Below are positions 32,351 through 42,507 of a DNA stretch of 64,000 bases, piece by piece. Origin of the DNA: Streptomyces pactum (lineage in GTDB: Bacteria > Actinomycetota > Actinomycetes > Streptomycetales > Streptomycetaceae); the NCBI RefSeq assembly GCF_002005225.1, contig NZ_CP019724.1, positions 5,039,501 to 5,103,500 on the forward strand, read 5' to 3'. A program made the translations under genes and the position numbers. Below the pieces are notes generated by a model. It was not told the DNA's origin. It did no database searches and saw nothing but the letters and a program-made list of their open reading frames with translations. Numbering within the stretch: position 1 is the first letter of the stretch; each line of letters starts with the position of its first letter.

Positions 32351-34096
32351 TCAGACCCACGTATCGAGCCACATCCGCGCCCGCCAGTCCTCCATCGGGA
32401 TCGCCGTGCCGGTGTAGATGGGCCAGAAGTAGATGAAGTTCCACGCGATCAGCAGCACCAGTACGCCAGCGCCCGTCGCCCCCGCGACCCGCCGGGCGTC
32501 GCCGCAGCCCGGCCGGCCCACGATCGCCCCCAGCAGCATCGCCACCGCCAGGCACAGGAACGGCAGGAAGACGACGGCGTAGAAGAGGAAGATCGTGCGC
32601 TCCTGGTACAGGAACCAGGGCAGATAGCCGGCCGCGATGCCGCAGGCGATGGCGCCCGCGCGCCAGTCGCGGCGGAAGGCCCAGCGCCACAGGACGTACA
32701 GCAGCGCGAAGCAGCCCACCCACCACAGCAGCGGGGTGCCGAGCGCGAGGACCTCGCGGGCGCACTTCTCGCCCGCGTCGGCCGGGCAGCCGTCCGCACC
32801 GGCCGCCGGCGACTCGTAGAAGTAGGAGACCGGGCGGCCCAGGACGATCCAGCTCCAGGGGTTCGACTGGTAGGTGTGCGGCGAGGTGAGGTTGGTGTGG
32901 AACTCCAGCACCTGCGACTCGTAGTGCCACAGGCTGCGCCACCAGTCCGGGAGGAGCCAGGACCAGGAACTGTCCTTGCCGTCGTTCGCGGCCCAGTCGC
33001 GGTAGTAGCCGCCGGTGCCGTCGGCGGGCGAGAGGATCCAGCCCAGCCAGGACAGGACGTACGTGGCGAGCGCGACCGGGACCGTCGACAGGAACGCCCA
33101 GCCCAGGTCGTACCTGAGTACCGCCAGATGCGGCCGGTGGGCGCCCGCGACCCGGCGGGTGCCGACGTCCCACAGCACCGCCATCACGCAGAAGGCCGCC
33201 ATGATGTAGAGGCCGTTCCACTTGGTGGCCGCCGCCAGGCCCAGCATCAGCCCCGCCGCCAGCCGCCACGGACGCCACCCGAAGCGGAACGTCTCGGCGA
33301 GGTGCGCGTCCGGGCGGACCCGGCCGTCGTCGTCCACCGGCAGTGCGGCGGCGAGTCTCCCGCGGGCCCAGTCGCGGTCGGCGACCAGACAGCCGAAGGC
33401 CGCCAGCACGAAGAACATCAGCACGCTGTCCAGCAGCGCGGTGCGGCTCATCACGAAGTGCAGCCCGTCGAGCGCCATCAGCGCGCCCGCCAGGCACCCG
33501 AGGAAGGTCGAGCGGAACAGGCGCCGGCCGATCCGGCACAGCAGCAGCACCGAGAGCGTGCCGAGCAGTGCCGTCATGAAGCGCCAGCCGAACGGGTCGA
33601 AGCCGAACAGCAGCTCGCCCAGCCCGATGACGTACTTGCCGACCGGCGGATGCACGACGTAGGCCGCGTCCGTGGGGATCGGGACGTCGCCGCCGGAGTT
33701 CAGGATCAGGTCGTTGGCGTTCTTGTCCCAGTTGACCTCGAAACCGCGGTGGATCAGCGCCCAGGCGTCCTTGGCGTAGTACGTCTCGTCGAATATCACC
33801 GCCTTCGGACTGCCCAGGTTCCAGAACCGCAGCACGCCCGCGAGCAGCGCCACCAGCAGCGGCCCGCCCCACGCCGACCAGCGCACGATCCGGTCGGCCG
33901 GCGCCTTGGCCAGCCCCAGGAAGGCCCACAGGCGCGGACCGGGGCTCGTGTACGGCGGCACCAGCCGGCCGCGGACGTCGTCGGCCGCGGGCCCCGCCGG
34001 GTAGCCGAAACGGCGCAGCCGCTGCTGCCAGGTGGGCCGCCGGTCGTGCGGGGCCTGGTCCTGCCGGGTGTCCGTGGAGGACGCGGTACTGGTCAC
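32351..34096 (-). CDS. pmt: Protein O-mannosyltransferase (GT39)
   Basis: A 581-residue polytopic glycosyltransferase of the PMT family, moving mannose from polyprenyl-phosphate mannose to Ser/Thr of secreted proteins. The catalytic Asp-Glu pair lies in the first external loop (VIFDETYYAKDAW, Asp103/Glu104), and the external VVHPPVGKYVIGLG follows. There are about 9-11 membrane helices, and the C-terminal part has IYFWPIYTG before the last residues. In S. coelicolor the orthologue (SCO3154, from memory) is needed for phiC31 infection and affects beta-lactam sensitivity. The GTG has TACGAT 6 nt upstream and is probably leaderless. Divergent from rsmI, as in M. tuberculosis. Confidence 0.93.
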   Translation of the reverse strand: MTSTASSTDTRQDQAPHDRRPTWQQRLRRFGYPAGPAADDVRGRLVPPYTSPGPRLWAFLGLAKAPADRIVRWSAWGGPLLVALLAGVLRFWNLGSPKAVIFDETYYAKDAWALIHRGFEVNWDKNANDLILNSGGDVPIPTDAAYVVHPPVGKYVIGLGELLFGFDPFGWRFMTALLGTLSVLLLCRIGRRLFRSTFLGCLAGALMALDGLHFVMSRTALLDSVLMFFVLAAFGCLVADRDWARGRLAAALPVDDDGRVRPDAHLAETFRFGWRPWRLAAGLMLGLAAATKWNGLYIMAAFCVMAVLWDVGTRRVAGAHRPHLAVLRYDLGWAFLSTVPVALATYVLSWLGWILSPADGTGGYYRDWAANDGKDSSWSWLLPDWWRSLWHYESQVLEFHTNLTSPHTYQSNPWSWIVLGRPVSYFYESPAAGADGCPADAGEKCAREVLALGTPLLWWVGCFALLYVLWRWAFRRDWRAGAIACGIAAGYLPWFLYQERTIFLFYAVVFLPFLCLAVAMLLGAIVGRPGCGDARRVAGATGAGVLVLLIAWNFIYFWPIYTGTAIPMEDWRARMWLDTWV

Positions 34097-34102
34097 CGCG
34101 CC

Positions 34103-34108
34103 ATCGTA
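34103..34108 (-). promoter_or_regulatory. pmt -10 element TACGAT (leaderless type)
   Basis: Minus-strand TACGAT lies 6 nt before GTG 34096, in the 110-bp gap shared with rsmI. Confidence 0.5.
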
Positions 34109-34206
34109 GGGAACCGCGCTGTGCGCGTCCCGCGCATGGCCCTCACCGGCGCTCCGGACGCGTCCTCGCGGCAGGGCCTCCGCCCGGCCCTGGGAGGATG
34201 GGGGGC

Positions 34207-35055
34207 GTGACTGGAACCCTTGTACTCGCGGGCACCCCCATCGGCGACGTCCGGGACGCCCCGCCGCGCCTCGCCGAGGAACTGGCCGGAGCGGACGTCG
34301 TCGCCGCCGAGGACACCCGGCGGCTGCGCCGGCTCACCCAGGCGCTCGGCGTCACGCCCCGGGGGCGTGTCGTGTCGTACTTCGAGGGCAACGAGTCCGC
34401 CCGTACGCCCGAGCTGGCCGAGGAGCTGGCGGGCGGCGCGCGGGTGCTGCTGGTGACCGACGCCGGGATGCCGTCCGTGTCCGACCCCGGCTACCGGCTG
34501 GTCGCCGCCGCCGTCGAGCGGGACGTCCGGGTGACCGCCGTGCCCGGCCCGTCCGCCGTGCTCACCGCGCTCGCCCTGTCCGGGCTGCCGGTCGACCGCT
34601 TCTGCTTCGAGGGCTTCCTGCCGCGCAAGGCCGGCGAACGGCTCTCACGGCTTCGGGAGGTCGCCGAGGAGCGCCGGACCCTCGTCTACTTCGAGGCCCC
34701 GCACCGCCTCGACGACACCCTCGCCGCCATGGCCGAGGTCTTCGGCACCGACCGGCGGGCCGCCGTCTGCCGGGAGCTGACCAAGACCTACGAGGAGGTC
34801 AGGCGCGGCGGGCTGGGCGAGCTGGCCGCCTGGGCCGCCGAGGGCGTGCGCGGCGAGATCACCGTCGTCGTCGAGGGCGCGCCGCAGAAGGGGCCCGAGG
34901 AGTTCGGCGCCGAGGAACTGGTGCGCCGGGTGCGGGTGCGCGAGGAGGCGGGGGAGCGGCGCAAGGAGGCGATCGCCGCGGTGGCCGCGGAGGTGGGCCG
35001 GCCCAAGCGGGAGGTGTTCGACGCGGTGGTGGCGGCGAAGAACGCGGGGGCCTGA
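34207..35055 (+). CDS. rsmI: 16S rRNA (cytidine1402-2'-O)-methyltransferase
   Basis: A 282-residue RsmI of the tetrapyrrole-methylase fold, methylating the 2'-O of C1402 in the ribosomal P site. Signatures are LVLAGTPIGDVRDAPPRL, VVAAEDTRRLRRL, LVTDAGMPSVSDPGYRLV, AVPGPSAVLTALALSGLP and FEGFLPRK, then YFEAPHRLDDTLAAM. I chose GTG 34207 because GGGAGG is well spaced to it; ATG 34198 is too close to that site. Confidence 0.95.
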   Translation: MTGTLVLAGTPIGDVRDAPPRLAEELAGADVVAAEDTRRLRRLTQALGVTPRGRVVSYFEGNESARTPELAEELAGGARVLLVTDAGMPSVSDPGYRLVAAAVERDVRVTAVPGPSAVLTALALSGLPVDRFCFEGFLPRKAGERLSRLREVAEERRTLVYFEAPHRLDDTLAAMAEVFGTDRRAAVCRELTKTYEEVRRGGLGELAAWAAEGVRGEITVVVEGAPQKGPEEFGAEELVRRVRVREEAGERRKEAIAAVAAEVGRPKREVFDAVVAAKNAGA

Positions 35056-35213
35056 TCCGGCCGCGCTTGACCCGTCGCTGACCTTTCGGCCCCCTGCGCC
35101 AAGGGCAGCCCAAATCGGCCCAAACACTCGGCAGATCCGGTGCTTTCCCGCCGGTGGAGGAGTCCACTGGAGGAAGGAATCCAGAGCGAGGCCAGCGAAC
35201 CGAGGGAGCCGGG

Positions 35214-35651
35214 ATGAGCATGAGTGAGAGCGCGGCGCGGACCGGACTGCGCGCCGGAGCCACCGCCGTCGTCCACGAGTCGTACTCCTTCGCCTGCATG
35301 CGCTGCGGGCACGGCTGGGAGCAGTCGTTCGAGATCGAGCACCACAAGGACGGCGACGGTCACGAGTTCGTGCTCTACGTCGCGGACGGCCGCGTCGTGC
35401 CCTCCCCGCTGACCCGCCCGACCTGCGCCAACTGCGACAACCACGTGATACGGATCATGCGGCCGGGGCGCGTGGCCTCCGTGCGCGGCACCTCGCCCGG
35501 CCTCCACCGGGTGCCGCCGGACGGCCCGCTGGAGGCGCCGCGGGTGCCCGGGGCGCCGGGACCCGGGGCGCCGGGACTCGCGCCGGAGCGCCGGCACTGG
35601 CACCTGGCCGACCTCCTGGACGCCCTCCACCTCCACCGCAGGGCGGGCTGA
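35214..35651 (+). CDS. Zinc-ribbon protein of unknown function
   Basis: A 145-residue hydrophilic protein with two Cys pairs, ACMRCGHGW and TCANCDNH, about 45 residues apart, which should form one zinc ribbon around a sheet (EQSFEIEHHKDGDGHEFVLYV). The C-terminal ~50 residues are Pro/Gly-rich with an APGPGAPG repeat and end in a His/Leu-rich helix WHLADLLDALHLHRRAG. ATG 35214 has GGGAG upstream. It lies between rsmI and tatD, as in other Streptomyces; function unknown. Confidence 0.85.
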   Translation: MSMSESAARTGLRAGATAVVHESYSFACMRCGHGWEQSFEIEHHKDGDGHEFVLYVADGRVVPSPLTRPTCANCDNHVIRIMRPGRVASVRGTSPGLHRVPPDGPLEAPRVPGAPGPGAPGLAPERRHWHLADLLDALHLHRRAG

Positions 35652-35678
35652 CCCGGCCGGCCTCCGCGGGACCTTCCG

Positions 35679-35684
35679 TAGGAT
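35679..35684 (+). promoter_or_regulatory. tatD -10 element TAGGAT (leaderless type)
   Basis: TAGGAT lies 7 nt before ATG 35692. GGAGG is also present but only 1 nt from the ATG, too close for ribosome binding. Confidence 0.5.
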
Positions 35685-35691
35685 CGGAGGC

Positions 35692-36588
35692 ATGCCTTCG
35701 AACGCCGCCCCGGGCTGGTCCGACAAGAACGACGCGCCCCCGCTCCCCGAACCCCTGCGGGTACCGGTCGCCGACTCGCACACCCACCTCGACATGCAGT
35801 CGGGCACGGTGGAGGAGGCTCTCGCCAAGGCGGCCTCGGTCGGGGTGGGCACGGTAGTCCAGGTCGGCTGCGACCTCGCCGGCTCCCGCTGGGCGGCCGA
35901 GACGGCGGCGGCGCACGACGCCGTCCACGCCACCGTCGCCCTGCACCCCAACGAGGCGCCGCGCATCGTGCACGGCGATCCTGGGGGAGGAGGGCCGAGG
36001 CAGGGGGCGCGGCGGCCCGGCGGGGACGCGGCGCTCGACGAGGCCCTCGCCGAGATCGACCGGCTGGCCGCGCTGCCCCAGGTGAAGGGCGTCGGCGAGA
36101 CGGGGCTCGACCACTTCCGCACCGGCCCCGACGGCAAGGAGGCGCAGGAGCGCTCCTTCCGCGCCCACATCGAGATCGCCAAGCGGCACGGCAAGGCGCT
36201 GGTCATCCACGACCGCGACGCCCACGCCGACGTGCTGCGCGTCCTCAAGGAGGAGGGCGCCCCCGAGCGCACCGTCTTCCACTGCTACTCCGGCGACGCC
36301 GAGATGGCCGGGATCTGCGCGAGCGCCGGCTACTACATGTCCTTCGCCGGCAACGTCACCTTCAAGAACGCCCAGAACCTGCGCGACGCCCTCGCGGTGG
36401 CCCCGGCGGAGCTCGTCCTGGTGGAGACCGACGCGCCGTTCCTGACACCGGTGCCCTACCGGGGCCGGCCGAACGCGCCCTACCTGGTGCCGGTCACGGT
36501 GCGTGCCATGGCCGAGGTGCGGGGCGTCGACGAGGACACGCTGGCGACGGCGCTGGCCGCGAACACGGCCCGCGCCTTCGGCTACTGA
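35692..36588 (+). CDS. tatD: TatD family metal-dependent hydrolase (DNase)
   Basis: A 298-residue TatD-type TIM-barrel hydrolase. The metal ligands are seen in ADSHTHLD, KGVGETGLDHF, VIHDRDAH, VFHCYSG and VETDAPFLTPVPYRGRPNAP. Likely a 3'-5' exonuclease in DNA repair or turnover. An odd Gly/Arg-rich insert (about residues 102-114, DPGGGGPRQGARRPGGD) sits in a surface loop after ALHPNEA, encoded by a G-rich 50-bp stretch. In M. tuberculosis tatD-rpfB-ksgA-ispE follow in the same order. Confidence 0.92.
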   Translation: MPSNAAPGWSDKNDAPPLPEPLRVPVADSHTHLDMQSGTVEEALAKAASVGVGTVVQVGCDLAGSRWAAETAAAHDAVHATVALHPNEAPRIVHGDPGGGGPRQGARRPGGDAALDEALAEIDRLAALPQVKGVGETGLDHFRTGPDGKEAQERSFRAHIEIAKRHGKALVIHDRDAHADVLRVLKEEGAPERTVFHCYSGDAEMAGICASAGYYMSFAGNVTFKNAQNLRDALAVAPAELVLVETDAPFLTPVPYRGRPNAPYLVPVTVRAMAEVRGVDEDTLATALAANTARAFGY

Positions 36589-36637
36589 GGCGGTGGCGTC
36601 AAGCAGGCGCCCGAGGAGGCGCGCCGGGGAAGCGCTC

Positions 36638-36675
36638 TGAGGAGGCAGGCCCCTGAGGAGGCAGGCCCCTGAGGG
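36638..36675. repeat. 16-bp tandem repeat, 2.3 copies, before rpfB
   Basis: The unit 'tgaggaggcaggcccc' occurs twice perfectly, plus a partial copy, in the 183-bp tatD-rpfB gap. Confidence 0.8.
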
Positions 36676-36771
36676 GTCAGTGCGCCACGCTGCGTGGTCG
36701 CGTCGCTTTGGAGAGTGACGACCGCTCCGCTAGGTTCTGGGGGCCCGATCCGGACCCTGGAGCGTGTCGGC

Positions 36772-38118
36772 GTGATCAGAACGCAGTCCGAGACCTTCGA
36801 GACTTACGAGACGCCCGCGCCGTACGACGTGCACAGCGCGCCGACCCTGGCGTACGGCGACACCCACCGCCCCGGCGCCCACCGCCCCGCCTCCGAGGCG
36901 GCCGGTCCCGCCGCGCTGCCCCGGCAGGGCGCTGCCCCGGCTTCGGCCCCGGCTTCGGCCCCGGCTCCCGCGCCGGGCGACGGACGGGCCGCGCGCCGGC
37001 GCCGTGAGCGGTGTGCCGGGCGCACGGACGGCTCCCTGCGCCGGCTGCTGCCGCGCGCGCTGGTCGTGGCGTTCCTCGCGGGGGGCACCACCGCCTTCGT
37101 CGCCAAGGACAAGGCGGTCGAGCTGACCGTCGACGGCTCCGCGCGCACGCTGCACACCTTCGCCGACGACGTGACCGAACTGCTCGCGGACGAGGGCGTC
37201 GAGGTGGGCGCCCACGACGTGATCGTGCCCGCGCCCGGCACTCCGCTGACCAGCGGCGAGGAGGTCGCCGTCCGCTACGGGCGGCCCGTCCTGCTCACCC
37301 TCGACGGCCGCCGGCGCCAGGTGTGGACGACCGCGGAGACGGTGGAGGGGGCGCTGCGGCAGCTCGGCGTGCGGACGGAGGGCGCGTACCTGTCCACCGA
37401 GGGCTCCCGGCGCATCGGGCGGGAGGGCCTCGCCCTGAACGTGTGGACCGAGCGGGTGGTGACCGTCATGGCGGACGGCCGGGCCCGCACCGTCCGCACC
37501 AACGCCGCGACCGTGGGCGAGGCCGTCGAGGAGGCCGGGGTCACCCTGCGCGACCAGGACACCACCTCCGTCCCGGCGACCGGCTTCCCCCGCGACGGGC
37601 AGACCGTCACGGTGCTGCGGATCACCGGCTCCGAGGAGGTCCGCGAGGACCCGATCCCCTTCGCCGTGCGCCGGGCCGACGACCCCTCCCTCTACCGGGG
37701 CACGGAGGTCGTCGAGCAGGCGGGGCAGCCCGGCCTGCGGCGCACCACCTACGCCGTGCGCACCGTCAACGGCGTCCGCGAGAAGCCGCGCCGGCTGCAC
37801 ACCGAGGTGGTGCGCGAGCCTCGCCCGCAGGTCGTGCGGGTCGGCACCCGCGCCCGGCCGGCGTCCGTGCGGGGCGCCGACCACCTGAACTGGGAGGGCC
37901 TGGCCGCGTGCGAGTCGGGCGGCCGCCCGGACGCCGTCGACCCCTCGGGGACGTACGGGGGCCTCTACCAGTTCGACACCCGCACCTGGCACAGCCTCGG
38001 CGGCGAGGGCCGACCCGAGGACGCGTCGGCGGCGGAGCAGACGTACCGGGCGAAGAAGCTGTACGTACGCAGCGGCGCCGACTCCTGGCCACACTGCGGG
38101 ACACGCCTGCAGGGCTGA
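36772..38118 (+). CDS. rpfB: Resuscitation-promoting factor RpfB-like cell-wall lytic transglycosylase
   Basis: A 448-residue exported wall hydrolase. A cytoplasmic Pro/Ala-rich N-terminus precedes one membrane anchor (about residues 92-110, RALVVAFLAGGTTAFVA). Three ubiquitin-like DUF348 repeats follow (ELTVDGSARTLHTFADDVTELL, LTLDGRRRQVWTTAETVEGAL, VTVMADGRARTVRTNAATVGEAV), then a G5 domain. The C-terminal Rpf transglycosylase (LNWEGLAACESGGRPD, catalytic Glu; GGLYQFDTRTW) includes a Cys pair. This is the RpfB architecture. Rpfs cleave peptidoglycan to wake dormant cells or spores. GTG 36772 has GGAG upstream; an in-frame start at 36694 would add 26 residues. Confidence 0.93.
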   Translation: MIRTQSETFETYETPAPYDVHSAPTLAYGDTHRPGAHRPASEAAGPAALPRQGAAPASAPASAPAPAPGDGRAARRRRERCAGRTDGSLRRLLPRALVVAFLAGGTTAFVAKDKAVELTVDGSARTLHTFADDVTELLADEGVEVGAHDVIVPAPGTPLTSGEEVAVRYGRPVLLTLDGRRRQVWTTAETVEGALRQLGVRTEGAYLSTEGSRRIGREGLALNVWTERVVTVMADGRARTVRTNAATVGEAVEEAGVTLRDQDTTSVPATGFPRDGQTVTVLRITGSEEVREDPIPFAVRRADDPSLYRGTEVVEQAGQPGLRRTTYAVRTVNGVREKPRRLHTEVVREPRPQVVRVGTRARPASVRGADHLNWEGLAACESGGRPDAVDPSGTYGGLYQFDTRTWHSLGGEGRPEDASAAEQTYRAKKLYVRSGADSWPHCGTRLQG

Positions 38119-38140
38119 CCGCACCGTGCCCGCGCCCGGC

Positions 38141-38550
38141 GCCCCCGCGCGACCTGGCCCCCGCGCGACCTGGCCCCCGCGCGACCTGGCCCCCGCGCGA
38201 CCTGGCCCCCGCGCGACCTGGCCCCCGCGCGACCTGGCCCCCGCGCGACCTGGCCCCCGCGCGACCTGGCCCCCGCGCGACCTGGCCCCCGCGCGACCTG
38301 GCCCCCGCGCGACCTGGCCCCCGCGCGACCTGGCCCCCGCGCGACCTGGCCCCCGCGCGACCTGGCCCCCGCGCGACCTGGCCCCCGCGCGACCTGGCCC
38401 CCGCGCGACCTGGCCCCCGCGCGACCTGGCCCCCGCGCGACCTGGCCCCCGCGCGACCTGGCCCCCGCGCGACCTGGCCCCCGCGCGACCTGGCCCCCGC
38501 GCGACCTGGCCCCCGCGCGACCCGGCCCCCGCGCGACCCGGCCCCCCCCA
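38141..38550. repeat. Minisatellite: about 25 copies of a 16-bp unit between rpfB and rsmA
   Basis: The unit GACCTGGCCCCCGCGC starts at 38151 and repeats every 16 bp, with almost no mismatches until the last two units, where CTGG becomes CCGG. The complementary strand carries a GGGGG run every 16 nt. Because 16 is not a multiple of 3 and no stop codon occurs in the unit, long spurious open frames run through it on both strands. It fills most of the 516-bp rpfB-rsmA gap; nothing else is recognisable there apart from the rsmA promoter. Confidence 0.95.
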
Positions 38551-38622
38551 CGACCTGGGCCGCCCCGCGCACAACCCGGACCGCCCGCGCGCGACCCGGG
38601 CCGTCCCCCGCGCGCCCCCGGC

Positions 38623-38628
38623 TACTCT
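38623..38628 (+). promoter_or_regulatory. rsmA -10 element TACTCT (leaderless type)
   Basis: TACTCT lies 6 nt before GTG 38635, just after the minisatellite. No upstream ribosome site is seen. Confidence 0.5.
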
Positions 38629-38634
38629 TGCGGG

Positions 38635-39495
38635 GTGAGCAGCCCCACCCCCGACGCCCTTCTGGGCGCCGCCGACGTCCGTGAACTCGCGGCCGCCCTC
38701 GGCGTGCGCCCCACCAAGCAGCGCGGCCAGAACTTCGTCATCGACGCCAACACGGTCCGCCGTATCGTCCGCACCGCCGAGGTACGCCCCGACGACGTGG
38801 TGGTCGAGGTGGGACCGGGTCTCGGCTCGCTCACCCTGGCCCTGCTGGAGGCCGCCGACCGGGTCACCGCCGTCGAGATCGACGACGTACTCGCCGGCGC
38901 ACTCCCCGCCACCGTCGCCGCCCGGATGCCCGAACGCGCCGACCGTTTCGCGCTCGTCCACTCCGACGCGATGCACGTGACCGAGCTGCCGGGCCCCGCC
39001 CCGACCGCGCTGGTCGCCAACCTGCCGTACAACGTGGCCGTGCCCGTGCTGCTGCACATGCTCGACACCTTCCCGACCATCGAGCGCACCCTCGTCATGG
39101 TCCAGGCCGAGGTCGCCGACCGGCTCGCCGCCGGGCCCGGCAACAAGGTGTACGGCGTACCGTCCGTGAAGGCCAACTGGTACGCCGGGGTCCGGCGGGC
39201 CGGGGCCATCGGCCGCAACGTCTTCTGGCCCGCGCCGAACGTCGACAGCGGGCTGGTGTCACTCGTCCGGCGCAGTGAGCCGCTCAAGACCACCGCGTCC
39301 AAGCGCGAGGTGTTCGCCGTCGTCGACGCCGCGTTCGCCCAGCGCCGCAAGACCCTGCGGGCCGCGCTCGCCGGGTGGGCCGGTTCGGCGGCGGCCGCCG
39401 AGGCCGCCCTCGTCGCGGCGGGCGTGTCGCCGCAGGCGCGCGGAGAGGCGCTGACCGTGGAAGAGTTCGCGCGTATCGCCGAACACAAGGAGTGA
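38635..39495 (+). CDS. rsmA: 16S rRNA adenine(1518/1519) dimethyltransferase
   Basis: A 286-residue KsgA/RsmA. Signatures are [18 protein letters not shown], the SAM-binding [27 protein letters not shown], the catalytic [13 protein letters not shown] and the late [14 protein letters not shown]. It dimethylates two adenines near the 3' end of 16S rRNA. The GTG is preceded by a TAnnnT element, so it can be transcribed independently of rpfB. Seven nt separate its stop from ispE. Confidence 0.95.
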   Translation: MSSPTPDALLGAADVRELAAALGVRPTKQRGQNFVIDANTVRRIVRTAEVRPDDVVVEVGPGLGSLTLALLEAADRVTAVEIDDVLAGALPATVAARMPERADRFALVHSDAMHVTELPGPAPTALVANLPYNVAVPVLLHMLDTFPTIERTLVMVQAEVADRLAAGPGNKVYGVPSVKANWYAGVRRAGAIGRNVFWPAPNVDSGLVSLVRRSEPLKTTASKREVFAVVDAAFAQRRKTLRAALAGWAGSAAAAEAALVAAGVSPQARGEALTVEEFARIAEHKE

Positions 39496-39502
39496 CGAGC
39501 AA

Positions 39503-40399
39503 GTGAGCGTGACGGTCCGCGTCCCCGCCAAGGTCAACGTCCAGCTCGCGGTCGGCGCCGCCCGCCCCGACGGCTTCCACGACCTCGCCAACGTCTTCCT
39601 CGCCGTCTCCCTGTACGACGAGATCACCGCGACCCCGGCCGACGGTCTCCGCGTCACCTGCGAGGGCCCGGGCGCCGACCGGGTGCCCCTCGACCGGACC
39701 AACCTCGCCGCCCGCGCGGCCGAGGCGCTCGCCGAGCGGTACGGCCGCAGCCCGGACGTGCACCTGCACATCGCCAAGGACATCCCCGTCGCCGGCGGCA
39801 TGGCGGGCGGCAGCGCGGACGGCGCCGGCGCGCTGCTCGCCTGCGACGCCCTGTGGGGCACCGGCGCCTCGCGCGACGAGCTGCTCGCGATCTGCGCCGA
39901 GCTGGGCAGCGACGTCCCCTTCAGCCTGGTCGGCGGCGCCGCCCTCGGCACCGGGCGGGGCGAGAAGCTGACCGGACTGGAGGTCGGCGGCGACTTCCAC
40001 TGGGTCTTCGCGATGGCCGCCCGCGGACTGTCCACCCCGGCCGTCTTCCGCGAGTTCGACCGGCTGGGCGAGGACCGGGACATCCCCGAGCCGGTCGCCG
40101 ACCAGGCCGTGCTCGACGCCCTCGCCAAGGGCGACGTCGCCGCGCTCGCCGTCGCCGTCACCAACGACCTCCAGCCCGCGGCGCTCTCCCTCTTCCCCGA
40201 ACTGTCCGACACCCTCGCGGCGGGGCGGGCGGCGGGGGCGCTGGCGGCCCTGGTCTCGGGCTCGGGTCCGACCACGGCGTTCCTCGCCCCCGACGCGAAG
40301 TCGGCGTCCGACATCGCCGGGGTGCTGCGCGCCTCCGGCACCTGCCGCGACGTGCGGACGGCATCGGGTCCGGCGCCGGGGGCGACGGTCCGGGACTGA
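39503..40399 (+). CDS. ispE: 4-diphosphocytidyl-2-C-methyl-D-erythritol kinase
   Basis: A 298-residue GHMP kinase of the MEP isoprenoid pathway. Signatures are VRVPAKVNVQLAVGAARPDGFHDLANVF, the ATP loop DIPVAGGMAGGSADGAGAL, CAELGSDVPFSLVGGAALGTGRGE and the C-terminal LVSGSGPTTAFL. GTG 39503 follows AAGGAG, which overlaps the rsmA stop. The rsmA-ispE pairing is widely conserved in actinobacteria. Confidence 0.95.
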   Translation: MSVTVRVPAKVNVQLAVGAARPDGFHDLANVFLAVSLYDEITATPADGLRVTCEGPGADRVPLDRTNLAARAAEALAERYGRSPDVHLHIAKDIPVAGGMAGGSADGAGALLACDALWGTGASRDELLAICAELGSDVPFSLVGGAALGTGRGEKLTGLEVGGDFHWVFAMAARGLSTPAVFREFDRLGEDRDIPEPVADQAVLDALAKGDVAALAVAVTNDLQPAALSLFPELSDTLAAGRAAGALAALVSGSGPTTAFLAPDAKSASDIAGVLRASGTCRDVRTASGPAPGATVRD

Positions 40400-40455
40400 G
40401 CCCGGGGCCGGCCGGACTACCCTGGAGGGTCGATCGTCCCCCAGGCAGGAGAGAA

Positions 40456-42270
<1,815 letters not shown>

Positions 42271-42313
42271 GCCGTCGCGGCTCAAGGCGTACGCGGCGTG
42301 AAGGGCCGGTGAA

Positions 42314-42339
42314 GGCCCGTAACAGAGGCATCACGGGCC
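42314..42339 (+). terminator. Weak hairpin after the ABC-F gene
   Basis: GGCCCGT (42314-42320) pairs with ACGGGCC (42333-42339) around a 12-nt loop. Modest evidence for termination. Confidence 0.35.
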
Positions 42340-42507
42340 GGTCCTCCCTTGGGAACAGGGGCGGACGCGGCCCGGTGTGCCGTACGGCCCGGGTGATAGA
42401 AAGGCCGTCCGAGAACTGTCTGAATGACTGCCGTGAAACGACTCCGAGGCCAGCGCGTACCTCGGGACGTGGCTAGAAATCAGTGAGTAATAAGGGGGAA
42501 CGCGCTG

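Noticed and set aside
38141..38550. CRISPR array
   Set aside because: The 16-bp units abut without spacers and no cas genes are present; it is a simple tandem repeat.
38126..38638. Plus-strand frame encoding a 16-residue repeat ([16 protein letters not shown])
   Set aside because: The 16-bp satellite has no stop codon in any frame, so all frames stay open on both strands. No ribosome site precedes GTG 38126.
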